DNA of 64,000 nt, from assembly GCA_050950205.1 (NCBI GenBank), contig JBMNHF010000020.1, positions 164,236 to 228,235 on the forward strand, read 5' to 3'. How positions within the stretch are numbered: the first letter of the stretch is position 1; every line of letters begins with the position of its first letter. Below are positions 17,567-24,987 of the stretch, one piece after another. The DNA is from WRAV01 sp050950205. GTDB lineage: Bacteria > Bacillota > Clostridia > Oscillospirales > Ruminococcaceae. The position numbers were made by a program, and so were the translations under genes. Under the pieces are notes generated by a model. It did no database searches. It was not told where the DNA came from and saw only the letters and a program-made list of their open reading frames with translations.

Positions 17567-18634
17567 CTAGATAAAGTCCTTAAAGAAATGCAGGTTGTTT
17601 TTCATAATCACACCGATGGGCACCGTCATTTTATCGCTTTCCGGTAAAATATTTTTGACCACATAGGAAAACAATACTTCAAAACCTAAACGTCCCTTGT
17701 CGTATGCGTTTTTATAGATCAGGGCCTGTAGGATACCCTGCTTTAAAAACTCAGCGTTCTGGGGGAAGAGATCGCTGCCCACCCCCCGCAGTTTGCCGGC
17801 CAGTCCGCAGTCAATCACCGCCTGGGCGAGGGGGATGGTGTCGCGGGCCGTCACCGAATAAAAAGCCACAATGTCGGGATGGGACTGCAACAAAGTCATC
17901 GACTCTTGGTAACACTTCTGGTAATTGCCATAGTTTTGCATAATAAGCGGTTGAAACTCGTTGGCCGACTCGTTTAGGTACTCCCTGAACCCTTCCAGAT
18001 TGTGCATATGGGCCGCATGGGCTGTGCTGCCGCTTGCAATCAGAATTTTACCCGGCTTATGGGTGATGGCGGTTAAAATTTCGGCCCCCAGGCGCCCGGT
18101 CAGCCGGTCGTGGGGCGCAATGCAGCACAGGCGCCCGCTGTCCGGCAGGTCGCTGTCGATGAGTACCACCGGCACATTTTTGTAGGAAAATCGCTCCACA
18201 GACTGGCGAAGCTCCTCATCGTTCTGAAGGGGCATGGTCAAAATGCCATGATACTCAGTATTTCCGTTATGAAATAGCTTATCCAAAATGGCTATCTGCT
18301 GGTGTTTGTCCTCCTGAAAGGGAAAGGAGTCAATTTCCACATTCAGGCTGCTGGCCTCGGGGTAAAAGGTGTCAATGGCATCCCAAAAATACTTGTGATA
18401 AAATTGCCCGGCCCCTTCTTTTTGGGGCAATACGACAGCCAGCCGCTTGGTTTTGCGCTTTAGGGAGGAGGCAATGTAGTTGGTGGTATAGCCCAATGCC
18501 TGTGCACGGGCCAAAACAGCCTGCCGAAGCTCCTCACTGATGCCCTCCTTGCCGTGCAGGGCTCGGTGCACCGTGGTGCGCGAAACATTCAGATCTGCCG
18601 CTATTTCCTTGAGCGTTACCCGATGACTCCCCAT
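17567..18634 (-). CDS. LacI family transcriptional regulator
   Basis: The 355-residue protein starts with a LacI helix-turn-helix (TLKEIAADLNVSRTTVHRALHGKEGIS, residues 7-31) and a hinge, then a periplasmic-binding-type sensor domain. The absence of lactose-type residues and the position 114 bases upstream of nagAB suggest it controls amino-sugar catabolism. Its own upstream region has an 18-bp palindrome that could be an autoregulatory site. The ribosome binding site (GCAGG) is weak. Confidence 0.88.
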   Translation of the reverse strand: MGSHRVTLKEIAADLNVSRTTVHRALHGKEGISEELRQAVLARAQALGYTTNYIASSLKRKTKRLAVVLPQKEGAGQFYHKYFWDAIDTFYPEASSLNVEIDSFPFQEDKHQQIAILDKLFHNGNTEYHGILTMPLQNDEELRQSVERFSYKNVPVVLIDSDLPDSGRLCCIAPHDRLTGRLGAEILTAITHKPGKILIASGSTAHAAHMHNLEGFREYLNESANEFQPLIMQNYGNYQKCYQESMTLLQSHPDIVAFYSVTARDTIPLAQAVIDCGLAGKLRGVGSDLFPQNAEFLKQGILQALIYKNAYDKGRLGFEVLFSYVVKNILPESDKMTVPIGVIMKNNLHFFKDFI

Positions 18635-18658
18635 AAGCCTGCTTCGTATCCCTTCTTT

Positions 18659-18676
18659 ATCGTTTACGTAACCGAT
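18659..18676 (-). promoter_or_regulatory. Candidate LacI-type operator upstream of the lacI-family gene
   Basis: ATCGNTTACGTAANCGAT is an 18-bp near-perfect palindrome with the central CG typical of LacI-family operators. A second CGGTTACG half-site lies 5 bases away. It sits just downstream of TATAAA-like bases, suggesting autorepression. Bases 18677-18997 otherwise hold no gene I can support. Confidence 0.5.
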
Positions 18677-18997
18677 TCCGTAACCGTTATTTATAATGTA
18701 CCACAGAAACTAAAAAGAATCAATGGTTAGATTCCTTAAAGAACTTCTTGCAAGAGATTTGTTTTTTATACGGTATGATTGGGGTAAGCACTTGCGTGCC
18801 GAAAGCTCTGCTGGGACTGCAAGGATCTTTTCCTGCAAGACAGAAAGGTTGCGGCATGCTGTCCTATGTATTAATATCCTTAGAGCGCCTTATCCTTCCC
18901 TTTGCCTGAAAGGAGATGGATGTGCTATACTGAATACACCAACAGGCAGCACTTGGTCAAGGCCTGCCAAAACTCTTCGCGATGGGAGACACAATTT

Positions 18998-19735
18998 ATG
19001 GATCAAAACACCAAACGGTTCTTGGGAATTGCCTTTGTGTGGAGTTATATCTGCTTTGGAATTGTGATTGCCTCCCGGCAATCCTTTTTCGGGTTGAGCA
19101 CCCCTATGTTTGCTTTGTATCTGCTGGGTTGCCTGGGTCCCTTGGCGGGAGCTGCCGGGGTGTATTGGTGGGACCGCAAATCTCTGGGAGGTTTTTGCGG
19201 TATGTGGCGGGATGCCATGGGCACAGAAAGCTTGCCCCGCACCCTTTGGAGTGTCCTTTTCTTCTTAGTGCTTCACTATGGATTGGCTGCCCTTTTGGGA
19301 GCGGTTAGCGCCATCGGGTCGGTCAAAAGCCTGTTGCGTTCCCTTCCCATCATGTTGGTGCTGTTTGGTACCGGTGAAATTGGGTGGCGGGGAATCGTCC
19401 AACCTGGTGTGGAAGCTGTGCGCGGCGGATTCTGGCGCTCCTCCATCATCACCGGCCTTTTTTGGGCGTTGTGGTTCCTTCCCATGCTGTTCATTCCGGG
19501 ATTTGTTATCCGCAGCGATTTTTATCTTCAGTTTACCGCTTATCTGGTGGGAATCGGGCTACTGCTCACCACCCTTTATCAAAAAAATGGTCTGCTCAGC
19601 TGCATCCTGTTTACCACTTTGTTCTTTTCCCTCTCCGCTGTGGTGATTTTGCCCCAAAGCAATTATCTTCTTGCCGTTGTAGCGGTTGACCTTGTGGTTG
19701 CCACAGCCTACAACAGCAAGCTGTTCCAAGCCTAA
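18998..19735 (+). CDS. CPBP-like membrane protease homologue
   Basis: The 245-residue protein has about eight hydrophobic segments. GTGEIGWRGIVQPG (near residue 127) matches the first CPBP/Abi motif (EExxxR, here with one Glu), and FWALWFLPMLF matches the second, except that the usual His (ALWHLP) is replaced by Phe. It may therefore be a non-proteolytic relative. The start at 18998 has GGGAG upstream. It is a single gene with its own terminator. Confidence 0.65.
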   Translation: MDQNTKRFLGIAFVWSYICFGIVIASRQSFFGLSTPMFALYLLGCLGPLAGAAGVYWWDRKSLGGFCGMWRDAMGTESLPRTLWSVLFFLVLHYGLAALLGAVSAIGSVKSLLRSLPIMLVLFGTGEIGWRGIVQPGVEAVRGGFWRSSIITGLFWALWFLPMLFIPGFVIRSDFYLQFTAYLVGIGLLLTTLYQKNGLLSCILFTTLFFSLSAVVILPQSNYLLAVVAVDLVVATAYNSKLFQA

Positions 19736-19741
19736 CATAGG

Positions 19742-19786
19742 AAAAACCACCTCCTGCAGTTTCTCTGCAACGGAGGTGGTTTTTTA
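19742..19786 (+). terminator. Terminator after the CPBP-like gene
   Basis: AAAACCACCTC and GAGGTGGTTTTTT form an 11-bp stem with a T6 tract. Confidence 0.85.
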
Positions 19787-19829
19787 ACTTTTATACACAA
19801 CAGATAATCAAAACAGCTATGGACAACGG

Positions 19830-21524
19830 CTATGCTGTCTTTCCACTTTTGTCTTTTTCCCGCTGGGCAAGGAGCTTGGTCGCCCACTCCCGCAGCTTGT
19901 ATTTTTGGATTTTGCCACTGGCGGTCATAGGGAACTCATCCATAAACTCCACATAGCTGGGTACCTTGTGGCGGGCCATATTCTCCCGCACAAAATCCTT
20001 GATCTCCTCTGCGGTGCACTCGGTGACAAAATCCCGCAGCTTGACGCAGGCCATAATCTCCTCGCCGTAAATTTTGCTGGGTACCCCAATGACCTGAACG
20101 TCCTTTACCTTGGGGTGGCGATAGAGCAGCTCTTCAATTTCCTTGGGGTAGATGTTCTCGCCGCCCCGGATAATCATATCCTTAATACGGCCGGTGATGC
20201 GGTAGTTGCCGTTTTCATCCACCGTTGCCAAATCCCCGGTATGGAGCCAGCCGTCCTCATCAATGGCCTGACGGGTGGCTTCTTCCATCTTGTAGTAGCC
20301 CTTCATAATATTGTAGCCCCGGGCACAGAATTCACCTTGGCCCTCTCCCGGCCCAATTTCCTCTCCCGTTTCGGGGTTGATGATTTTGCACTCCACTCCC
20401 GGCAAAGCCCGGCCTACGGTGTTGACCTTGGTGTCAAAATCATCGTCGGCGGTGGTCTGGGTGCAGCCGGGAGAGGATTCGGTCTGCCCAAAGACAATGG
20501 TGATGTCCTTCATGCCCATCTTTTCGATGACCAGCTCCATGGCCTTGGCGGGACAAGGAGAACCAGCCATGATGCCGGTGCGCAGCTTGGGAAACTTGTA
20601 TTTGGGGAATTCGGGATGCTCAAATACGGCGATAAACATGGTGGGCACCCCGTTGACAGCGGTACATTCTTCGTCCTGGCAAGCCTGCATCAGCTTGATG
20701 GGGTTGTAGTATTCCAAGGGCACCATGGAACTTGCATGGGTGACGCAGGCGGTGATGGACAGCACCAGGCCAAAACAGTGGAAGAAGGGAACGGGAATAC
20801 ACAGTTTATCTTCCTCGGTGAACTTCATCCGATCCCCGATGCACATGCCGTTGTTGATGATGTTGTAGTGGGTGAGCATCACTCCCTTGGGGAAGCCTGT
20901 GGTGCCGGAGGTGTACTGCATATTGATGATATCGTGATGATGCAGGCTGTCCCCCACCATCTTCAGCTGCTGGTCGGGAATCACCCGGCCCATCTCCTCC
21001 ACCTGCTCCCAAGCAAACATTCCCTTGGGGGTTTTGCTCTCGCCGATATACACAATGGACTGGAGGTGGGGGAACTCGTTGTTGTGATAGGTTCCGGGAT
21101 AGTATTGGCTCAGGTCGGGGAGCAGCTTGTAGATGGTTTCCACATAATCCACATCTTTAAAGCCTTGGGTCATCACCAGCACCTTGGTGTCGCTCTGTTT
21201 GAGCAGGTACTGAAGCTCAAATACCTTGTAGTTGGTGTTGACGGTAACCAGCACCGCTCCGATTTTTGCGGTGGCAAAGAAGGTGATAAGCCATTCGGGG
21301 ACATTGGTGGCCCAGATGGCAACTTTGTCACCTTTTTTGACGCCCATCTTGATAAAGCCCTTGGCAACTTTGTCGCATTCCTCGTTAAATTCTTTCCAAG
21401 TGCGCTGATAGTCCCGGTCGATATACTTAATAGCCTGCCGATCGGGGAAACGGGCTGCAACATCATCCAGCAATTTTCCAAAAGTTATTTCCTTAAAGGG
21501 TTTTGTAATAGGTGTGGTAGTCAT
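19830..21524 (-). CDS. AMP-forming acyl-CoA synthetase
   Basis: The 564-residue enzyme activates a carboxylic acid to its acyl-CoA with ATP. It shows the P-loop YTSGTTGFPKGVMLTH (near residue 200), GQTESSPG (near 345), TGDLATVDENG, GRIKDMIIRGGENIYPKEIEE (hinge, near 440) and SGKIQKYKLRE with the catalytic Lys near 540. Overall it resembles medium- and long-chain or FadD-like synthetases; chain length cannot be read from sequence. A leucine-type T-box leader sits directly upstream, so expression should rise when leucine is scarce. That points to branched-chain acid use, such as isovalerate. Confidence 0.85.
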   Translation of the reverse strand: MTTTPITKPFKEITFGKLLDDVAARFPDRQAIKYIDRDYQRTWKEFNEECDKVAKGFIKMGVKKGDKVAIWATNVPEWLITFFATAKIGAVLVTVNTNYKVFELQYLLKQSDTKVLVMTQGFKDVDYVETIYKLLPDLSQYYPGTYHNNEFPHLQSIVYIGESKTPKGMFAWEQVEEMGRVIPDQQLKMVGDSLHHHDIINMQYTSGTTGFPKGVMLTHYNIINNGMCIGDRMKFTEEDKLCIPVPFFHCFGLVLSITACVTHASSMVPLEYYNPIKLMQACQDEECTAVNGVPTMFIAVFEHPEFPKYKFPKLRTGIMAGSPCPAKAMELVIEKMGMKDITIVFGQTESSPGCTQTTADDDFDTKVNTVGRALPGVECKIINPETGEEIGPGEGQGEFCARGYNIMKGYYKMEEATRQAIDEDGWLHTGDLATVDENGNYRITGRIKDMIIRGGENIYPKEIEELLYRHPKVKDVQVIGVPSKIYGEEIMACVKLRDFVTECTAEEIKDFVRENMARHKVPSYVEFMDEFPMTASGKIQKYKLREWATKLLAQREKDKSGKTA

Positions 21525-21571
21525 AGCGCTCCTCCTTGATACAAATATCTATTTGCATTTTAGGGGGAAGA

Positions 21572-21869
21572 CAAAAACAGCTTTCGCCTTCCCAAAAGGA
21601 AGACGAAAGCTGCAAATACACTTCCGCGGTACCACTTCCATTGGCACGTTACCGTGCCCGCTCTGTCACGTCTTACGGCGAAAGCCATCTCAACGCGCTC
21701 CCCTTGTATCGGTGGGGAAATCCGTCCTCGCCTACTATGGTTCAGCTCGGCTGCTCAGGGGTGAGTTCTTCCGCCTCGAACCTGCCGCATCCCAGCAACC
21801 GCGGCTCTCTGGAAGGTTCTTGGACGGGGTACTATTCCCCATCAACGCATTGGCACTATTCTTATCTTA
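21572..21869 (-). promoter_or_regulatory. T-box leader, predicted leucine (CUC) specifier
   Basis: The leader contains the T-box core GTGGTACCGCGG (21637-21624) and, downstream, a long terminator stem (GCAGCTTTCG..CGAAAGCTG then TTTTTG, 21612-21572) that competes with the antiterminator. Stem I carries AGAGAGCC and a GAA-CTC-A-CCCC-TGAGC segment; aligning it with the glyQS leader puts the specifier at CTC (21765-21763), a leucine codon. The UGGU bulge pairs with ACCA, which fits the A discriminator of tRNA-Leu. The only gene below it is the acyl-CoA synthetase. Confidence 0.9.
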
Positions 21870-21875
21870 CCGCTT

Positions 21876-21904
21876 ATCTTAACATGGTAAATTTCGTTTG
21901 TCAA
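21876..21904 (-). promoter_or_regulatory. Sigma-A promoter of the T-box transcript
   Basis: On the minus strand a consensus TTGACA (21904-21899) and TAAGAT (21881-21876) are 17 bases apart, immediately upstream of the T-box leader. Confidence 0.85.
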
Positions 21905-21983
21905 CTATAAAAATCTTTGTTTAACCTTTTGATAAAATGTACACAAAGCTGGCCGAACCAGACAAGGTTTGTTCTGTGCGAAT

Positions 21984-22490
21984 TTATGGAAGCATATCGC
22001 CGTAATCGGCCATTTCCTGTCCCACCAGCAGTTTGGAATCCAGAAGAAGCACAATCTTGTCCCCCAGTTTTCCGATTCCGTTAATATAGCTGGCATGTTT
22101 GGTTCCCATGGCGGGGCGGGGGGAAATATCCTCGGCGGGAATTTCCAAAACTTCCTTCACCGCATCCACAATAATGCCCACCTGACCTTGTTCGGTCTCC
22201 AGAATGATGATGCAGGTGCGCTCGTTATAGGTCTGTTCCGCCTTGCCGAACCTTAGATTGACGTCGATGATGGGAACCACCGTTCCCCGCATGTTGATCA
22301 CGCCTTTGACATGGGCAGGCAGTTCGGGAACCGGCGTAATTTCCTGCATTTGAATGATGCCGTTGACATTGCGGATGGAAAGCCCAAATGTCTGGTTTTC
22401 TACCAAAAAGGTCAGGTACTTGTTGGCCATGTCGGCACCCACATCTTCTGTCTGCAGCAGGTGTTGGATACCGGAAAACTGGTTGCTCAT
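21984..22490 (-). CDS. cheW: Chemotaxis coupling protein CheW
   Basis: The 168-residue protein has a single CheW domain: KYLTFLVENQTFGLSI, then VPELPAHVKGVINMRGTVVPIIDVNLRFG (near residues 55-83) and a GIIVDAVKEVLEIP block. CheW links chemoreceptors to the CheA kinase. About 20 N-terminal residues precede the domain. The start has AAGGAGG upstream. No cheA or receptor gene is in the window, but FliK- and FlhB-like genes are adjacent. Confidence 0.92.
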   Translation of the reverse strand: MSNQFSGIQHLLQTEDVGADMANKYLTFLVENQTFGLSIRNVNGIIQMQEITPVPELPAHVKGVINMRGTVVPIIDVNLRFGKAEQTYNERTCIIILETEQGQVGIIVDAVKEVLEIPAEDISPRPAMGTKHASYINGIGKLGDKIVLLLDSKLLVGQEMADYGDMLP

Positions 22491-22546
22491 AAATAGCCCT
22501 CCTTGATGTGTTTCTGTTTTAACGGCTTAACCCTTTGTTCCTAACA

Positions 22547-22855
22547 TTACAGGGGCGGTTTGATGGATTGGGAAGCGGTGAGAACCGCCAAATACACATC
22601 CACCACCATTTGATACAGCTCGGGTGGTACCTCCTGCCCCAGCCTCAGCCCGGAAAGCAGGGTGGCGGCGGTGTCGTCGTGGTAAACGGATATGCCCGCC
22701 TCGTCGGCAATTTCTACAATCTTCTGTGCCACATAGCCGCTTCCGGCCGCCACCACCACCGGGGCAGCATTTTGGTCGGCGTTGTATTTCAGGGCAGCAA
22801 CCTTCAGGCTGCGCAGGTTGCCCTGCTCTTTTTTGTTTTGCTCAGATCCTGACAT
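22547..22855 (-). CDS. FlhB C-terminal-like protein (YlqH type)
   Basis: This 102-residue protein corresponds only to the cytoplasmic C-terminal domain of the flagellar export protein FlhB: AALKYNADQNAAPVVVAAGSG, YVAQKIVEIADEAGI and EVPPELYQMVVDVYLAV. The autocleavage NPTH is replaced by NADQ. Such orphan domains (B. subtilis YlqH) usually follow a YlqG-like gene, as here with a 14-base overlap. Function is unknown; substrate-specificity switching in export is possible. Confidence 0.8.
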   Translation of the reverse strand: MSGSEQNKKEQGNLRSLKVAALKYNADQNAAPVVVAAGSGYVAQKIVEIADEAGISVYHDDTAATLLSGLRLGQEVPPELYQMVVDVYLAVLTASQSIKPPL

Positions 22856-24449
22856 CGATGCCCACCTTTCTGTCCAGAAGTTTGGGGAACACCTGGACAA
22901 TACTGTGATGACTCACCAGCTCATCCACCTCAAACCCGGTGAGGGTATAGCCATGCACCAGCATCAAATCGGCCAGAGAGCGCTTGATGCGGCGCAAGGG
23001 CTCCACCAGCCCCTCGGAGCACCACATGGAAAACTCCACTCTGCGGCCACTTTCCAAAAACTGCATCTCCATAGAGCCAATGGATTCCGATTCCACCGAG
23101 AGGAAGATTTTTCTGGCACGCCCTTCCTCCCCGCCGCCTTTGGGGCGCTCGTTGCTGTCGGGGTCCACATACATTTCGGAGTAAACCCGGCCGTTGGGGG
23201 TGTCCATGGGAAGAATAAAGTGGAGCACATTCATCATGGAGCTTTGATTTTGCAACAGGGAGAGCAGCAGGCTTTCGGCCTGACGCAGAGCCGCCGGAGA
23301 GGCATCGGGGTTGTGCAGAGTTTGGGAAACCACGGTAGCCAGCTTGCCAAGCACCTGATTTTCGGCAAATTTTGCCCGGTTTGCATCCCGTACCAAAGAC
23401 TCATGGAGGTTGGACTCAAAATGTTCTCCCACATTGGCCACCCGGGACAACGTATCGATCAGGCGGCTTACCCCCTCTTCCAGAGCTTGGGGGGTACCCT
23501 TGTCCACCCGAACAATGTTGTGAACCACCACCATCACCAGATCCCGGATGCCCTCGCTTTGGTGGTACTTGACCACCACCTCCCCCAACAGGGGAAGCAG
23601 GTTGTTTTTGAGCACCTTGGCCGCTTCGGCGGGTTCCACCCCCAGCCGGTTGTCAGAGTAGGCGGAAAGCCCCGGATCCCGGCGCAGCTGCTCCAATAAA
23701 GCCAGCTCCTCCTCGGTGAGAGGATTTCCCGTCACCGGGTGAAGATCTGGGGTTTCGGGATTGGGGAGCAGCAGATTGCCCTCTTTGTCCATGAAACCGG
23801 CATTGGCCAAGGCGTTTGCGGTGGGGCTGTGATCGGGCATCAGCATATCCGCCAATTGATCCAGGTATTCCCCAAATTGGGCCCTGTCCCCCGAAAACAT
23901 ATAGTCCAGCAGGTTTTCGCACTGATAGAGAATGGCTTTGACAGAGTAATCCAAATTGACGTTGTACTCAAACACCTTGAGAAGATGGACCACCGCATCC
24001 CGAACGGCGGGATTATCGGGAAACTTTCCCAAAATATCCCGCAGCACATCAAAGGCCTCTCCCCGAAAGAGGATGCCGGTTTGGGCCTGCTGCAGCAGCA
24101 ATTCCAGCAGACGCTCGGGGGGAACAAACAAAGAGTTGAGCAGCTCCCGCATGGGGTCGGTGGCTACAATATCGGAGGTGGCAATGCCCATCTGAAGCAT
24201 GGCCACCGTCTTTTGGATTTGTTGTATGACGTCGTTGGTGCCGCGCAGCAGCGGAACCACCGCAGTTCGGCCCAGAGTTTCCCGCAGAGCCTGGCCCCCC
24301 GCCTCCCTGTCCCGCACATCCCGATCCTGCTCGGGCTTATGAACCTTGCCCGGATGGTGCAGATGAAAGGCCTGCTCGGTAACAGGGCGACTGGAGCCCA
24401 GATTTTCCTTCGGAATCATTGGGCTGGTTATTTTTGTAATTTCCGCCAT
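22842..24449 (-). CDS. Large hypothetical protein with FliK-like C-terminus (YlqG-like)
   Basis: The 535-residue protein is mostly helical. The region around residues 400-500 (ESIGSMEMQFLESGRRVEFSMWC then LRRIKRSLADLMLVHGYTLTGFEVDEL) resembles the hook-length control FliK C-terminal domain. The rest (residues 60-390) matches no family I recognise. The ATG at 24449 has AGCAGG six bases upstream; an ATG two codons earlier is an alternative. It is translationally coupled to the FlhB-like gene. Confidence 0.6.
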   Translation of the reverse strand: MAEITKITSPMIPKENLGSSRPVTEQAFHLHHPGKVHKPEQDRDVRDREAGGQALRETLGRTAVVPLLRGTNDVIQQIQKTVAMLQMGIATSDIVATDPMRELLNSLFVPPERLLELLLQQAQTGILFRGEAFDVLRDILGKFPDNPAVRDAVVHLLKVFEYNVNLDYSVKAILYQCENLLDYMFSGDRAQFGEYLDQLADMLMPDHSPTANALANAGFMDKEGNLLLPNPETPDLHPVTGNPLTEEELALLEQLRRDPGLSAYSDNRLGVEPAEAAKVLKNNLLPLLGEVVVKYHQSEGIRDLVMVVVHNIVRVDKGTPQALEEGVSRLIDTLSRVANVGEHFESNLHESLVRDANRAKFAENQVLGKLATVVSQTLHNPDASPAALRQAESLLLSLLQNQSSMMNVLHFILPMDTPNGRVYSEMYVDPDSNERPKGGGEEGRARKIFLSVESESIGSMEMQFLESGRRVEFSMWCSEGLVEPLRRIKRSLADLMLVHGYTLTGFEVDELVSHHSIVQVFPKLLDRKVGIDVRI

Positions 24450-24715
24450 AGGCATCCTGCTCTTTCTCCCGGATGGCCACTGTGCCCAACCTTCAATTTG
24501 CTTGCAGCAAATTCCGGCTGTTCCCCGCACTATTGGTATGAGATCAAAAGGCCGTAGGGTACTGTATTCATATTACTCTACCGATGAACAAAAAGTCAAC
24601 GCAGCAAACCACAGGTTTGTCGGATAGATTTTTGTCGAAAAAAATGATACACTATAAAAGTATCATCATATATATCGGCAGAAACTTTTACAATCTTTAC
24701 GAAAGGGGGAGTGAC

Positions 24716-24928
24716 ATGGAAGAACTCTTTGGCAACTGGATACAGCCCGCCTGCCGCTACTGCGAAAACGCCTATCCCACCGAACAAGAAGAACTGCGTC
24801 TCTGCTCCAAAAAAGGAATCGTGAAGGAGGACTTTTCCTGCCGGGCCTTCCGATACGATCCCCTCATGCGCGTTCCTCACCGCCCTTTGGATCTGGTGCG
24901 GCTGGAAGCGGAAGATTTTTCCTTATAG
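24716..24928 (+). CDS. Small four-cysteine protein (70 aa)
   Basis: A 70-residue product has CRYC near residue 13 and two more cysteines (LRLC and DFSCRAF) followed by RYDPLMRVPHRPLDL, arranged like a small zinc-ribbon. Similar short proteins occur in Oscillospirales; I know of no function. AAAGGGGGAG lies ahead of the ATG at 24716. A TTGTCGAA Spo0A-like box occurs at 24632-24639, but one such match is expected by chance in this window. Confidence 0.75.
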   Translation: MEELFGNWIQPACRYCENAYPTEQEELRLCSKKGIVKEDFSCRAFRYDPLMRVPHRPLDLVRLEAEDFSL

Positions 24929-24987
24929 ACAACGTCCCGACAAAGCATCCGTTCTACATACCCTTTTAGAGACCTAGGAGAGTGAAG

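Noticed and set aside
19905..21539. 544-residue plus-strand frame opposite the acyl-CoA synthetase
   Set aside because: It has no ribosome binding site or family match and mirrors a clear enzyme gene on the minus strand.
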